A stretch of 64,000 bases of DNA from Desulfobacula sp. (lineage in GTDB: Bacteria > Desulfobacterota > Desulfobacteria > Desulfobacterales > Desulfobacteraceae). A program made the translations under genes and the position numbers. This document shows, one piece after another, positions 9,011 to 16,607 of this stretch. The notes beneath the pieces are model-generated. The model made no database searches. It had not been told where the DNA came from and saw only the letters and a program-made list of their open reading frames with translations. Location of the stretch: the NCBI RefSeq assembly GCF_014237455.1, contig NZ_JABZFL010000002.1, forward strand, positions 32,773 to 96,772, given 5' to 3'. Numbering within the stretch: position 1 is the first letter of the stretch; each line of letters starts with the position of its first letter.

Positions 9011-10297
9011 TTATAGTCCCACTTCAGCCAGATCCGGCCCAAGATAGGTTCGTTCCGTGTCAGCAAGTACACCCATGGCAAGGCATATGATCGTCCACAA
9101 ATGAACCACATGGTAATTGCCGCCATAATGTTCGCCAATATCTTCAATCTGAGCGTGACAATTATGGCAGGGTGCGATCACATAATTTGCACCGGTTACC
9201 GCTATCTGAGTAAATTTTGTTCTGCCATAGGCCCTTCTCTGATCGGGAAATCCGGCCTGCAAAGCACCGCCGCCGCCGCCGCAGCAATAATTGTTATCCC
9301 GGTTGGGGACAGTATCAATAAAATTTTCTTCGCCCACAGCAGTTTTAACAACAAATCTTAGATCATCTACAATTTTATTAGACCCGGTTTTTCTTCCGAT
9401 ATTGCAGGGATCCTGAACTGTAAATTTGGCTTTGATATCTTTATTCCAATCAGAGTTGACTTTCAGCTTACCCTCTCTGATCCACTGTGCATACAGCTCG
9501 ATAATGGTTATCAATTCAAACTTATGAGGTATCTTGAATCTGCGCAATCCCTCCAGGATTGCAAAGTATGAATGCCCTCACTCAGTATTGACCACAAGAG
9601 GGCTTTTTAAATTATTGTCCACATGGTGAGCAAACTCCTCTATTATGTATTTCCATCCCTCATTATCGGCCAAAAACATGCAGTAATTTTCTCCAGCCCA
9701 CATCACTGAAGGATATGTCCAATCCGCCCCCACTGTGTGAAGAATTTTCCATAAAGGCCCCATTTCCTCAGGTTCTGTCACCGGTTCTCTTGAATTCTGG
9801 TTGAGTGCCATTACAGCACCAACTCTGTCCACCGAGACCTGTAAATCCTCAAATCCCGGATGCTCTTCCCTGATTTCCTCGGCCACGTCCAGTACAGTGA
9901 ATTCAAAATCATCCTTTGCAGCTCCCATGGCACTGCCGGTTCTGATATGCTGATCACATGAGCCAAGAATTCCTTTGGGCCGCTTTTCCCTGGGAACGCT
10001 TGCACGCAGATTATAAATCAATGCCGGCACATTAATTTTCATGGGGCAGGCTGACACACAACGTGCGCACATACTGCAAACCCATTTCCAATCGGTTTTC
10101 AGCACTTCATCATCCATCCCTAAGTTCAGCATTCTAATGAGCTTTCTGGGATCCATGCCAAACTGTTCTGATGCGGGACATCCACCCGTGCAGGTCCCAC
10201 ATGTCAGACAAAGATCAAAGTTCGCTTCCGGCACCTTCGATAGAACCTCATCTTTAAACTCAATGTCAAGTTCATCAATCTTAATTGCCTCTGCCAT
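9011..10297 (-). CDS. hdrBC: HdrC-HdrB fusion, CCG-domain selenoprotein (in-frame UGA at 9578-9580)
   Basis: An apparent 239-residue HdrC-like frame ends in TGA, yet the same frame continues without break into a CCG-domain half to 9011. Read through, the protein is 428 residues with selenocysteine 240 in NTEUGHSYFAILEGL. The paralogue at 33016-34224 has SECGHGYHALKYL at the same place, so UGA replaces the first cysteine of a CCG motif. The HdrC part has two 4Fe-4S motifs (Cys 30/33/36/40 and 74/77/80/84); the HdrB part has DPCNIGRK, CCGGGGGAL and APCHNCH. A perfect hairpin follows the UGA. HdrB CCG domains hold noncubane 4Fe-4S clusters that reduce disulfides. Two separate genes are unlikely because the second half has no good start or ribosome site of its own. 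Confidence 0.88.
9544..9580 (-). promoter_or_regulatory. SECIS-like hairpin with UGA selenocysteine codon of the HdrCB fusion
   Basis: On the minus strand, UGA (9580-9578) is followed after 15 bases by GCAAUCC-UGGAG-GGAUUGC (9562-9544), a perfect 7-bp stem with a 5-base loop that can close further by U-G to a GGA loop. Distance and the G-rich loop match bacterial SECIS elements, and match the mvhD hairpin in the same operon. Confidence 0.8.
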
Positions 10298-10311
10298 TTT
10301 AAAATTCTCCC

Positions 10312-11190
10312 TTATCTTAATTTGGCTGCATTCAGATACTGCACCAGATTATCAACGCCGCCGATGGTAATAATATGAACCCCCTGGCAGATATCTTTCA
10401 GGCTGTTTACAGTATCGGCAAAAAGCTCCATGCTTGCCTTTTTTTTATTCGGTGTTTTCATCAGGTTCTGGATAACCCACTCAGGTACAAGTCCGGATTT
10501 AAAATGGCGGTTCAAAAATTTGCCCATCCCTGCTGTTCTCAAAATCATGACTTCAGCAATGACAGGGACTTTAAAAGGTTCAACCTGCTTCATGAACCTG
10601 GCAAACTGATCCACATCAAAAATAGGCGTCGTTAAAAAATACCCCGTACCCACATTCATCATGTCTTCCATTTCTTCCATGCCGCGTTTTGGCATGTTTT
10701 TTCCCCAGGGTGTTTCAATGCCGGATCCCAAGACAAAATCAATCTTGCTGTCAAGCTCTTTTCCTTCAATAGTCACCCCTTGTTTCAAGTGATCCATAAC
10801 CGATCCCAATTTTCCTGAATCAACATGGAAGAACATTGACTCCTGGAGTGTATCTCCTGCAATCCTGTAGTCTTCCGTAAATACCAGAAGATTTTCAACA
10901 CCGGTCTCATGGGCAGTTGTCAAATCTTTTTGCAGCTGGAATCTATTTTTATCTCTTGTAGTGGTCTGGTAAATCGCATTCAAATTATTCTCTTTTAAAA
11001 GGCCACAGGTTTTGATGGTGTCACTCACAACACCTTCAAGTTCTATTTCCGAAACAGCTACCCCATCCACACGGCCTTTTACCCTGCTAAGGCTATCAAT
11101 AATAACCCCGGGTTCTTCATCACCGAGGGGAACCTGTAATTCGGACGTCACAACAAATCTCTTTTTTTCCAAAGATTCCTTTAAATTCAT
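10312..11190 (-). CDS. Second MetF-like methylenetetrahydrofolate reductase family protein
   Basis: A 292-residue TIM-barrel protein distantly related to MetF. VVTSELQVPLGDEEPGVIIDSLSRVKGRVDGVAVSE replaces the usual N-terminal block, and IYQTTTRDKNRFQLQKDLTTAHETGVENLLVFTEDY matches the folate/flavin region. The ending GVHIITIGG parallels GVHMMAIEW of the other copy. It lies 14 bases before the HdrCB gene behind its own AAGGAGG ribosome site. The glutamate of the active-site FTGE region appears as TSE. It may be a paralogous MTHFR or a corrinoid/folate-binding partner of the Hdr complex; its separate role is not known to me. Confidence 0.72.
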   Translation of the reverse strand: MNLKESLEKKRFVVTSELQVPLGDEEPGVIIDSLSRVKGRVDGVAVSEIELEGVVSDTIKTCGLLKENNLNAIYQTTTRDKNRFQLQKDLTTAHETGVENLLVFTEDYRIAGDTLQESMFFHVDSGKLGSVMDHLKQGVTIEGKELDSKIDFVLGSGIETPWGKNMPKRGMEEMEDMMNVGTGYFLTTPIFDVDQFARFMKQVEPFKVPVIAEVMILRTAGMGKFLNRHFKSGLVPEWVIQNLMKTPNKKKASMELFADTVNSLKDICQGVHIITIGGVDNLVQYLNAAKLR

Positions 11191-11204
11191 GATTTGCCTC
11201 CTTT

Positions 11205-11777
11205 TTATTTTAATCCGAGTAATTTGGCCACTTCATCCTTAAGCTTGGGCAGGGGCAATGGCTTTGAAAAACAGACATCCGCACCGTTCTCTTTCATCTG
11301 CGCGAATTTATCATCATCCAGATATGCAGATAATACGATAATTTTAGTGTCTTTTGTTTTCTCGTTGGTCTTAATTTTTTTACAGACTTCATACCCTTTG
11401 ATATCAGGCATCATAATGTCAAGAATCAAAAGGTCAGGATTAAAATGGTTCACCTGAAGTCCGGCTTCGAAACCATCCGAGGCGGAAAGAACCTCATAAT
11501 TAAATTCATCTTCCTCCAGAGCCTGTACAATTGACTCAACAATGATCATATCATCGTCCACAACCAGAATCTTTTTCCTGGCGCCTTCATCTTTTTCCTC
11601 AGGGATAGGGATCCCCTGGCTTCTCATAAAGGTTTCAAGATCAGATTTTTTTATCCTGCGATGTCCGCCAACAGTACGATACGCTTTAATGTGTCCGGCT
11701 TCCACCCAGTTGATGATGGTTTTAGACGAAACATTACAGTGTTTGCTTGCGGTGAATACAGTCAACGTGTCTTCCAT
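11205..11777 (-). CDS. HTH (MerR/excisionase-type)-receiver fusion regulator
   Basis: A 190-residue regulator with a DNA-binding domain first: residues 1-50 (VFTASKHCNVSSKTIINWVEAGHIKAYRTVGGHRRIKK, a helix-turn-helix with wing of the excisionase/MerR type). A CheY-like receiver follows, with IDxD-like acidic residues (VVDDDMIIV), phospho-acceptor DLLILDIMMPD, IVLSAY and the FSKPLPL lysine. Receiver domains usually come first, so the order is uncommon. It is the first gene of the Hdr-MetFV operon, 14 bases from the next, with GAGGAGG before the ATG. It probably controls that operon in answer to an unlinked kinase; the kinase at 14602-16425 is a candidate only by nearness. Confidence 0.82.
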   Translation of the reverse strand: MEDTLTVFTASKHCNVSSKTIINWVEAGHIKAYRTVGGHRRIKKSDLETFMRSQGIPIPEEKDEGARKKILVVDDDMIIVESIVQALEEDEFNYEVLSASDGFEAGLQVNHFNPDLLILDIMMPDIKGYEVCKKIKTNEKTKDTKIIVLSAYLDDDKFAQMKENGADVCFSKPLPLPKLKDEVAKLLGLK

Positions 11778-11811
11778 AACACCTCCTCATTTTAAAGATT
11801 TTAGAATTATA

Positions 11812-11889
11812 GTTATTATAGTTATTATATATAATTTACTTTGTCAAGTAATAAAAAATAAATATAATAACTATTATAAGCATAATAAC
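11812..11889 (-). promoter_or_regulatory. Candidate promoter and operator of the Hdr-MetFV operon
   Basis: Four copies of GTTATTAT lie upstream of the regulator gene: two direct (11812-11819, 11821-11828) and two inverted (ATAATAAC at 11864-11871, 11882-11889). On the minus strand a TTGACA -35 box (11847-11842) lies between the pairs, with AT-rich -10-like sequence about 17 bases on. The arrangement fits autoregulation by the HTH-receiver protein; no spacing-perfect -10 box was found. Confidence 0.5.
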
Positions 11890-12080
11890 TATTGCGATCA
11901 AAACAAAGAATACCCGCTGTCACAAAGGCTTTCAACAAATCGTGAAGATAAAATATCAATACAGGATAAAAAAAATATTTTAGCATCCTGATATTTTTTT
12001 TAAAAAAATTTCAGGGCGTTGGAAAAAAAATTGAAAGACCGGGCGAAAAATCAGGGTGAGCGAAAGTAACTTTTTTATGT
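11890..12080. other. Gene-free AT-rich spacer
   Basis: Together with the operator region and the palindrome this belongs to the roughly 590-base gap from 11778 to 12368. It holds homopolymer-rich sequence (runs of A and T near 11990-12030) and no credible gene. Confidence 0.6.
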
Positions 12081-12371
12081 TCACCTTCTTACCCGTTCAG
12101 GTTGGTTCGCCTTTCCGTCGCTGGATGGAATGCCTTGACAGGCTCTATGTCGGGCTGCACTTGTGGCGGAAAAACTCGCTACGCTCAAACAGTTCCCGCC
12201 ACTTAGCGTTACGCTCGACAAAGCCTGTAACAAGACGTCCCAAAATACTCCGTAAAGGCGAACCTTTTTCATAATCGTCTTTTTTGTTACCGGTTTAACC
12301 GCAAAATACATCCCATAATAAGTGATAAAGTACCAAAAGAACATTGTAAACGGTATTAAAATGTATTTCAT
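12081..12371 (-). CDS. Small membrane protein whose C-terminal half is read from the palindromic element (chimeric)
   Basis: An ATG at 12371 overlaps the stop of the upstream gene as ATGA, which suggests translational coupling. The first 40 residues hold a hydrophobic stretch (ILIPFTMFFWYFITYYGMYFA) followed by lysines, plausible as one membrane helix. From about residue 37 the frame runs into the palindrome and the composition changes abruptly (serine-, alanine- and arginine-rich). The reading is that an element landed in or after a short gene and supplied a new 3' end. Function unknown; it may not be a real protein. Confidence 0.35.
   Translation of the reverse strand: MKYILIPFTMFFWYFITYYGMYFAVKPVTKKTIMKKVRLYGVFWDVLLQALSSVTLSGGNCLSVASFSATSAARHRACQGIPSSDGKANQPERVRR
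12104..12264. repeat. Nested palindromic element, about 160 bp
   Basis: Three nested pairs of arms: GGTTCGCCTTT (12104-12114) with AAAGGCGAACC (12254-12264); ACAGGCT (12138-12144) with AGCCTGT (12222-12228); GTGGCGG plus AACT (12163-12176) with AGTT plus CCGCCAC (12191-12202). The whole could fold into one long stem. It is more GC-rich than its surroundings, which suggests an inserted mobile or repeat unit. It lacks the canonical attC core triplets, so it is not called an integron site. Confidence 0.65.
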
Positions 12372-12751
12372 TTTATTAATCTGTGAATTTTGGTTGTCCA
12401 AAGGTTAATAACAAATTCATATTGCTTCTTTGACATGCTCTCTTGTGCTATTTGTAATTTTTCAATCAAGCTATTTGCATCCTCACTCGATTTCATTATT
12501 TCGTTAAATATTTCAAATGAATCTATTTCCACAAATTTTTTATATCCATCAATTTGATGCTGAGTAAGTAGACCGTTATTTAGCAAGTCGATAATACCGA
12601 CTTCCTCTATCTCTCGGAAAAGAGATTTCTCAAGAGTTTTCACTTCACCGGTAGGGATACATAGTAAGAACTCTACATTATTTTTTTCTTCTATGAATAA
12701 AAAATACTTACCCGATTGATTATTCTTGCATGCATGTTTTAGGCCGTTCAT
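12368..12751 (-). CDS. Hypothetical protein, 127 residues
   Basis: Not recognised. An acidic and hydrophobic alpha/beta-like sequence (YFLFIEEKNNVEFLLCIPTGEVKTLEKSLF) with no evident catalytic motif, signal or membrane segment. It starts five bases after the DUF4258-type gene and its stop overlaps the next ATG, so it belongs to a compact minus-strand operon with 12757-13014 and 13043-13648. AT-rich composition and lack of housekeeping neighbours suggest an acquired island; a role with the putative toxin-like neighbour is only a guess. Confidence 0.6.
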   Translation of the reverse strand: MNGLKHACKNNQSGKYFLFIEEKNNVEFLLCIPTGEVKTLEKSLFREIEEVGIIDLLNNGLLTQHQIDGYKKFVEIDSFEIFNEIMKSSEDANSLIEKLQIAQESMSKKQYEFVINLWTTKIHRLIK

Positions 12752-12756
12752 GGTTC

Positions 12757-13014
12757 TTAATCCCCTTTTTTATGATAAACGGTTATGACTTTATCCTTTA
12801 CTACTAACACCGCTTTGTTTGCTGCCTTATCAAGGCGATTAGCCAATTTCTTTAATTGTGCCTGTAGTTTAAGTTTATCTTTTTTGTTGATCTTATATTC
12901 AATCGCTCCTCCAGGTCTTGATGTTGGTTTGCCGAGTTGAAAAATCAAATCGATAATGTCTTCTGAGATACCTCTTTGTTGACATCTAATTATGGCATGT
13001 TTTGTAATATTCAT
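12757..13014 (-). CDS. DUF4258-like small protein
   Basis: An 85-residue basic protein. ITKHAIIRCQQRGISEDIIDLIFQLGKP near the start and AVLVVKDKVITVYHKKG at the end match the DUF4258 pattern, a small BECR/RelE-like fold often seen in toxin-antitoxin or mobile contexts. GGAG lies eight bases before the ATG. It sits between a double ribbon-helix-helix-like protein and an unknown gene, which fits an antitoxin-toxin arrangement, but activity is not shown by sequence. Confidence 0.6.
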   Translation of the reverse strand: MNITKHAIIRCQQRGISEDIIDLIFQLGKPTSRPGGAIEYKINKKDKLKLQAQLKKLANRLDKAANKAVLVVKDKVITVYHKKGD

Positions 13015-13042
13015 GATATTTTCTCCGAATAATTATTTATTT

Positions 13043-13648
13043 TTAAGACTGACTGAAATCATCAGGGTCTATTAAAACACCATCTTCCAGCTTTGATTGA
13101 ATCGCCATTTGGAGATTTTGAATTATGACGATAATCAGACCAAATCTTTCAAGTATTGGGTCATCGTTTCTAAGTAGGCATTCAAGTTTATTTTCAATAT
13201 CATCAGCCTTCTGCACAAAATCAGATATAATTGAATACGCCTTTTTTTCTTTTTTTCTTTCAATTTCTGTAACAGAATCTAAGAGAGCTTTGTAAATTAA
13301 AATTATTCTTTCAACTACTGAATCTCTTGATAACTTAAACTCTTCTGATTTTTTATTGAATATACGCAGTGCTCCTTTACTTATGACAAAAGTTTTTCGT
13401 ATCAATTGTACGGAAGAATCCTTATTGATTTTTCTTGTAGTATTCGATTGAAAATCGGAAATAGAATCGATTATATTGTCAATACATATAAGATCGAACA
13501 ATTCCTTGGGTCTTATATTGTGTGTTTCCAAGAGCTTATTCAAAACATTGATACATTTATTGCTTAACTTAAACGTTGTGCGAACAGACTTTTTATCAGC
13601 GAGGTTTCTAATTTTTGGAAAATTAGAAATTTTTTGATCATTTTTCAT
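13043..13648 (-). CDS. Hypothetical protein with two ribbon-helix-helix-like segments
   Basis: A 201-residue AT-rich gene, first of a three- to four-gene operon, with GGAGG before its ATG. Two segments read like ribbon-helix-helix DNA-binding units: VRTTFKLSNKCINVLNKL near residue 22 and IRKTFVISKGALRIFNKK near 85, each a short strand then two helices. The C-terminal third is helical and charged. Such tandem units would allow one chain to act as a repressor, possibly of its own operon. No family name is offered. Confidence 0.55.
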   Translation of the reverse strand: MKNDQKISNFPKIRNLADKKSVRTTFKLSNKCINVLNKLLETHNIRPKELFDLICIDNIIDSISDFQSNTTRKINKDSSVQLIRKTFVISKGALRIFNKKSEEFKLSRDSVVERIILIYKALLDSVTEIERKKEKKAYSIISDFVQKADDIENKLECLLRNDDPILERFGLIIVIIQNLQMAIQSKLEDGVLIDPDDFSQS

Positions 13649-13975
13649 GATATATCCTCCGATTAGGTAAATGATTATATCAAAAAATAATGATTCGTTT
13701 TGGATTTGTCAATAACTTTTTTGCATCTGATGCATTTTTATAATATTATCCTATAAAAGTAATCTCCAAGGGTTATTCAAATTCCTTGGGGTGGAGGAAG
13801 GCTATTGAAAAAATATCAATAAAACAATGGCCTTGATTGACTTAACTATTTTGTTTTGGCAGCGTCAATGATATTCCAAAGACGGTCAAGTGCAGATCAG
13901 CTTTTTGAAAAAAGAGGGGACCTTACGGAGTTCGCTCTTTTTCCTATGTGAAGAAAATATAAGGCTCCCATGAAT
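13649..13975. other. Intergenic region with a short inverted repeat
   Basis: About 330 bases without a gene. It holds the upstream region of the 13043-13648 operon and a CCAAGG...CCTTGG inverted repeat near 13768-13791. No RNA gene or clear promoter pair with standard spacing was found. Confidence 0.5.
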
Positions 13976-14227
13976 TTATCCTGTTTTATGTAATTCTAAT
14001 TCTATAGTGGTAACTTCATGTTTTCTTTTCGTCTCTTTAAAAATGCGTTTTATTTTTTTCACGAGACTTTCTGATGAGTATGGTGGTCCTGTGTTTAAAA
14101 TTTTTCTGATAGCATTCCTGGTAATTTTATATTCAGTACATTCGGGACATTTTACAAAATTACCGTCATACCCATCAGGACGCTCAACTATTTTTGCAAT
14201 AGTTCTGCATAAGTAGCATGGTTTCAT
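13976..14227 (-). CDS. Small zinc-ribbon-like hypothetical protein
   Basis: An 83-residue protein with two CxxC pairs, CYLC at 4-7 and CPEC near 28-31, spaced as in a zinc ribbon, and a lysine-rich C-terminal half. AAAGGA lies ahead of the ATG. It could bind nucleic acid or act as a small regulator; nothing in the context decides. It stands alone between two gaps and shares the low GC of the adjacent island. Confidence 0.55.
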   Translation of the reverse strand: MKPCYLCRTIAKIVERPDGYDGNFVKCPECTEYKITRNAIRKILNTGPPYSSESLVKKIKRIFKETKRKHEVTTIELELHKTG

Positions 14228-14601
14228 TGATTTTTCCTTTAATTTAAGGGTTAAAATTAACCATAGAATAAACTAAAACCCCCTGCCTGTATACTAGTTC
14301 AAAGACTGAAATAGAAATGTATTTTGGTACATTTGCATCTGTCTCTTTATAGCTCAACGATCTTTCACAAAATCCACTTGATACATACAAAAACAGAGCC
14401 AAGATCTTATCCCGATATTCATTTTAATTGGAGATTAGCATAACCAAAGCTAAAAGAGCTTTTTCAACTTACGTCAGTAACCATATTCGATTTAAAAAAA
14501 GGTTGGATTTACCATGATTATGGGTAAAAATACAGATGCCCAATCAACGATTCCCTGCAAGCATGCCTCGGCCGGGTTAAAGCAAAATTATCATTTACAG
14601 C
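14228..14601. other. Intergenic region with a weak terminator-like hairpin
   Basis: About 370 bases with no credible gene. AAAGCT (14446-14451), AAAAG and AGCTTT (14457-14462) followed by T residues form a weak hairpin; otherwise nothing recognisable. Confidence 0.5.
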
Positions 14602-16425
14602 TTATTTACGGACGATGGGAAGCATGATGGCGAACTTTGTCCATTGTCCTTCTTCAGATTCAACTATTATGTCTCCGCCATGGTCTTTAATAAAACCATA
14701 GCAGACAGAAAGCCCGAGCCCCACTCCCTGAACACTCTCTTTTTTGGTGGTAAAAAAAGAATCAAAAATCTTTTTCACATGCTCGGGTTTTATACCTGTT
14801 CCCGTATCCTGGATAATGACAAAGAGCTTCCCGGCAGCAACCTCAGTGGATATATCAAGGCTTCCACCATCCGGCATGGCATACATGGCATTGGAAAACA
14901 TATTGATAAATACCTGACGCAATTGATCTCTGGATGCTATAATAGCGCCTGGATCCTCAACAAGATCGAGGCTTACTTTTATACTGTTTTCCCTGAACCG
15001 TTTTTCATATAACATCATCAGTTCATCAATAATCACATTAATATCTATCTCTATACGTTTGTCCTGATCCGGCTTTGAAAAAGAAAGCATTTTTTTCAAC
15101 ATATCCGCCAACCGCTCAATCTCAGACAAAGACATATCCAAAAGTTTTCGCCTCTTGTTTTCAGGAGAAATTTCGGTTTTCATCAATTCAAGGGTGTTCA
15201 TAATGCCAAACAAAGGGTTGTTCAGTTCATGGGCAATCTGGGAAGTAAGCCTTCCCATGGCGGCGAGTTTTTCAGATTGGAGCAGATGTTGCCTGGCTTC
15301 GCTGAGCTCTCTTTCTGCCTGGTACTGCTCCTTTAAATCGGCAAATATTGCTACAGATGCCAGTTCATCCCCTTTTTCATCATAAAGGATACTGGCAGAA
15401 AGATTTCCCTCGATCAGATCTCCATTTTCCTTTTTAAAGTTCAATAGATAGGAATTCAGCTTACCTTTACCCCCAAACTTTTCATCTCTTATCATTCCCA
15501 TGACATTTTTAGCCACTTTACTGGAAAAAATCTGCTGTATACTCATTTTTCCAACCACTTCGTCGGCATCAAGTCCGAAGATATCTTCAGACCCCTGGTT
15601 CCACAGCTTGATAACCCCCCTCATATCCATCGCCATAATAGCATTAGGGGAACATGAAATAATCTTATCCAAAAAATCATGGGCTTCTTTTATCTGATTT
15701 TCACTTTTTTTTCTTCGGGTCTGATCGACAACAATCCCTTCATAACCAAGGATCACCCCTTTGGGATCATACCGGACATTACTGGTTAAAAGAATATGAA
15801 GTATGTGCCCGTTCCGTCTTCTCCACCTTACTTCATAATCAACAACCCGGCCTTTTTTTTCTATAATTTCAGTGTACTTACGCCTGTCATCGGGACTTAA
15901 ATAGACATCTCTTGCAAGATCAAGCGAAAGAAATTCTTCCTTATCCTGATACCCAAGCATCTTTAACAGCGCAGGATTGACATCAAGGAATCGCCCTTTT
16001 TTACTGCTGACAAATACCCCGCATCCGGCATGTGAAAAAAGTCTTTGATAGCTTTCTTTAGAGGCTTTTAGTTTTTCCTCCTGCAGTACGTTGTGAGTAA
16101 TATCACGGTAGATGGAAAGTTTTGATTTGGTTCCGTCCTGATTGACTACCGGAAGCTCTGACAGGACAAATATTTTATCAAGGGATTCAATATAGACCTC
16201 ACTGTGATGCGTTTCATTATTAATAAAAACCTCATCGTATTTACACCAGTCGCAAGGGGTATCAGATCCGATCAATACTTCATGACATTTCTTCCCGATC
16301 CCTTCGCCAAACAATTCTTTCATGAATTTATTCATGTATTCAACGGTATAATCCTCGTTGATAATGTAAATACCATCTTCAAAAACATCCAGTGCATCCA
16401 AGAGCCTCGGGGTGTGTTCGGCCAT
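14602..16425 (-). CDS. Soluble PAS-domain sensor histidine kinase
   Basis: A 607-residue kinase without membrane segments, so a cytoplasmic sensor. Three PAS domains are visible: about 5-125 (with a cysteine cluster CHEVLIGSDTPCDWC), about 130-245, and about 250-375. Then a HisKA domain with phospho-acceptor AHELNNPLFG, and an HATPase with NMFSNAMYAM (N box), DTGTGI and GVGLGLSV. The first PAS cysteines might bind a metal, haem or redox signal; this is inference. No receiver gene is adjacent, so it is an orphan kinase; the HTH-receiver protein at 11205-11777 is one possible partner. Confidence 0.88.
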   Translation of the reverse strand: MAEHTPRLLDALDVFEDGIYIINEDYTVEYMNKFMKELFGEGIGKKCHEVLIGSDTPCDWCKYDEVFINNETHHSEVYIESLDKIFVLSELPVVNQDGTKSKLSIYRDITHNVLQEEKLKASKESYQRLFSHAGCGVFVSSKKGRFLDVNPALLKMLGYQDKEEFLSLDLARDVYLSPDDRRKYTEIIEKKGRVVDYEVRWRRRNGHILHILLTSNVRYDPKGVILGYEGIVVDQTRRKKSENQIKEAHDFLDKIISCSPNAIMAMDMRGVIKLWNQGSEDIFGLDADEVVGKMSIQQIFSSKVAKNVMGMIRDEKFGGKGKLNSYLLNFKKENGDLIEGNLSASILYDEKGDELASVAIFADLKEQYQAERELSEARQHLLQSEKLAAMGRLTSQIAHELNNPLFGIMNTLELMKTEISPENKRRKLLDMSLSEIERLADMLKKMLSFSKPDQDKRIEIDINVIIDELMMLYEKRFRENSIKVSLDLVEDPGAIIASRDQLRQVFINMFSNAMYAMPDGGSLDISTEVAAGKLFVIIQDTGTGIKPEHVKKIFDSFFTTKKESVQGVGLGLSVCYGFIKDHGGDIIVESEEGQWTKFAIMLPIVRK

Positions 16426-16518
16426 GACATATCTCCTTTAAAATAAATGATAATTAACTAAATACTTGCCACCCTGTTTTTTGTCAAGGACAGGGACCTT
16501 GACTGAACATCAGGAAGG

Positions 16519-16555
16519 CTTTTCCTTGACACTTTGAATCAAGGAAAAGTATATA
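16519..16555 (+). promoter_or_regulatory. Promoter with overlapping 11-bp palindromic operator
   Basis: CTTTTCCTTGA (16519-16529) and TCAAGGAAAAG (16539-16549) form a perfect 11-bp inverted repeat with a 9-base spacer. A TTGACA -35 box (16526-16531) overlaps the left arm and TATATA (16550-16555) lies 18 bases on. The overlap of operator and promoter suggests repression of the operon starting at 16608. Confidence 0.6.
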
Positions 16556-16607
16556 AACGCTGTTGTTTGATAGCAGGATATCTGAAAATGATTGAAAAGG
16601 AGTATTA

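Noticed and set aside
9011..9547. Separate HdrB gene starting with TTG at 9547
   Set aside because: No ribosome site, and the frame continues upstream through the UGA with conserved sequence, so it was merged with the HdrC part.
12104..12264. Integron attC site
   Set aside because: The RYYYAAC and GTTRRRY core triplets do not fit and no integrase is near; kept as an unnamed palindrome.
13649..13735. Promoter from TTGACA and TATAAT upstream of 13648
   Set aside because: Both boxes exist on the minus strand but about 27 bases apart, too far for a standard sigma-70 promoter.
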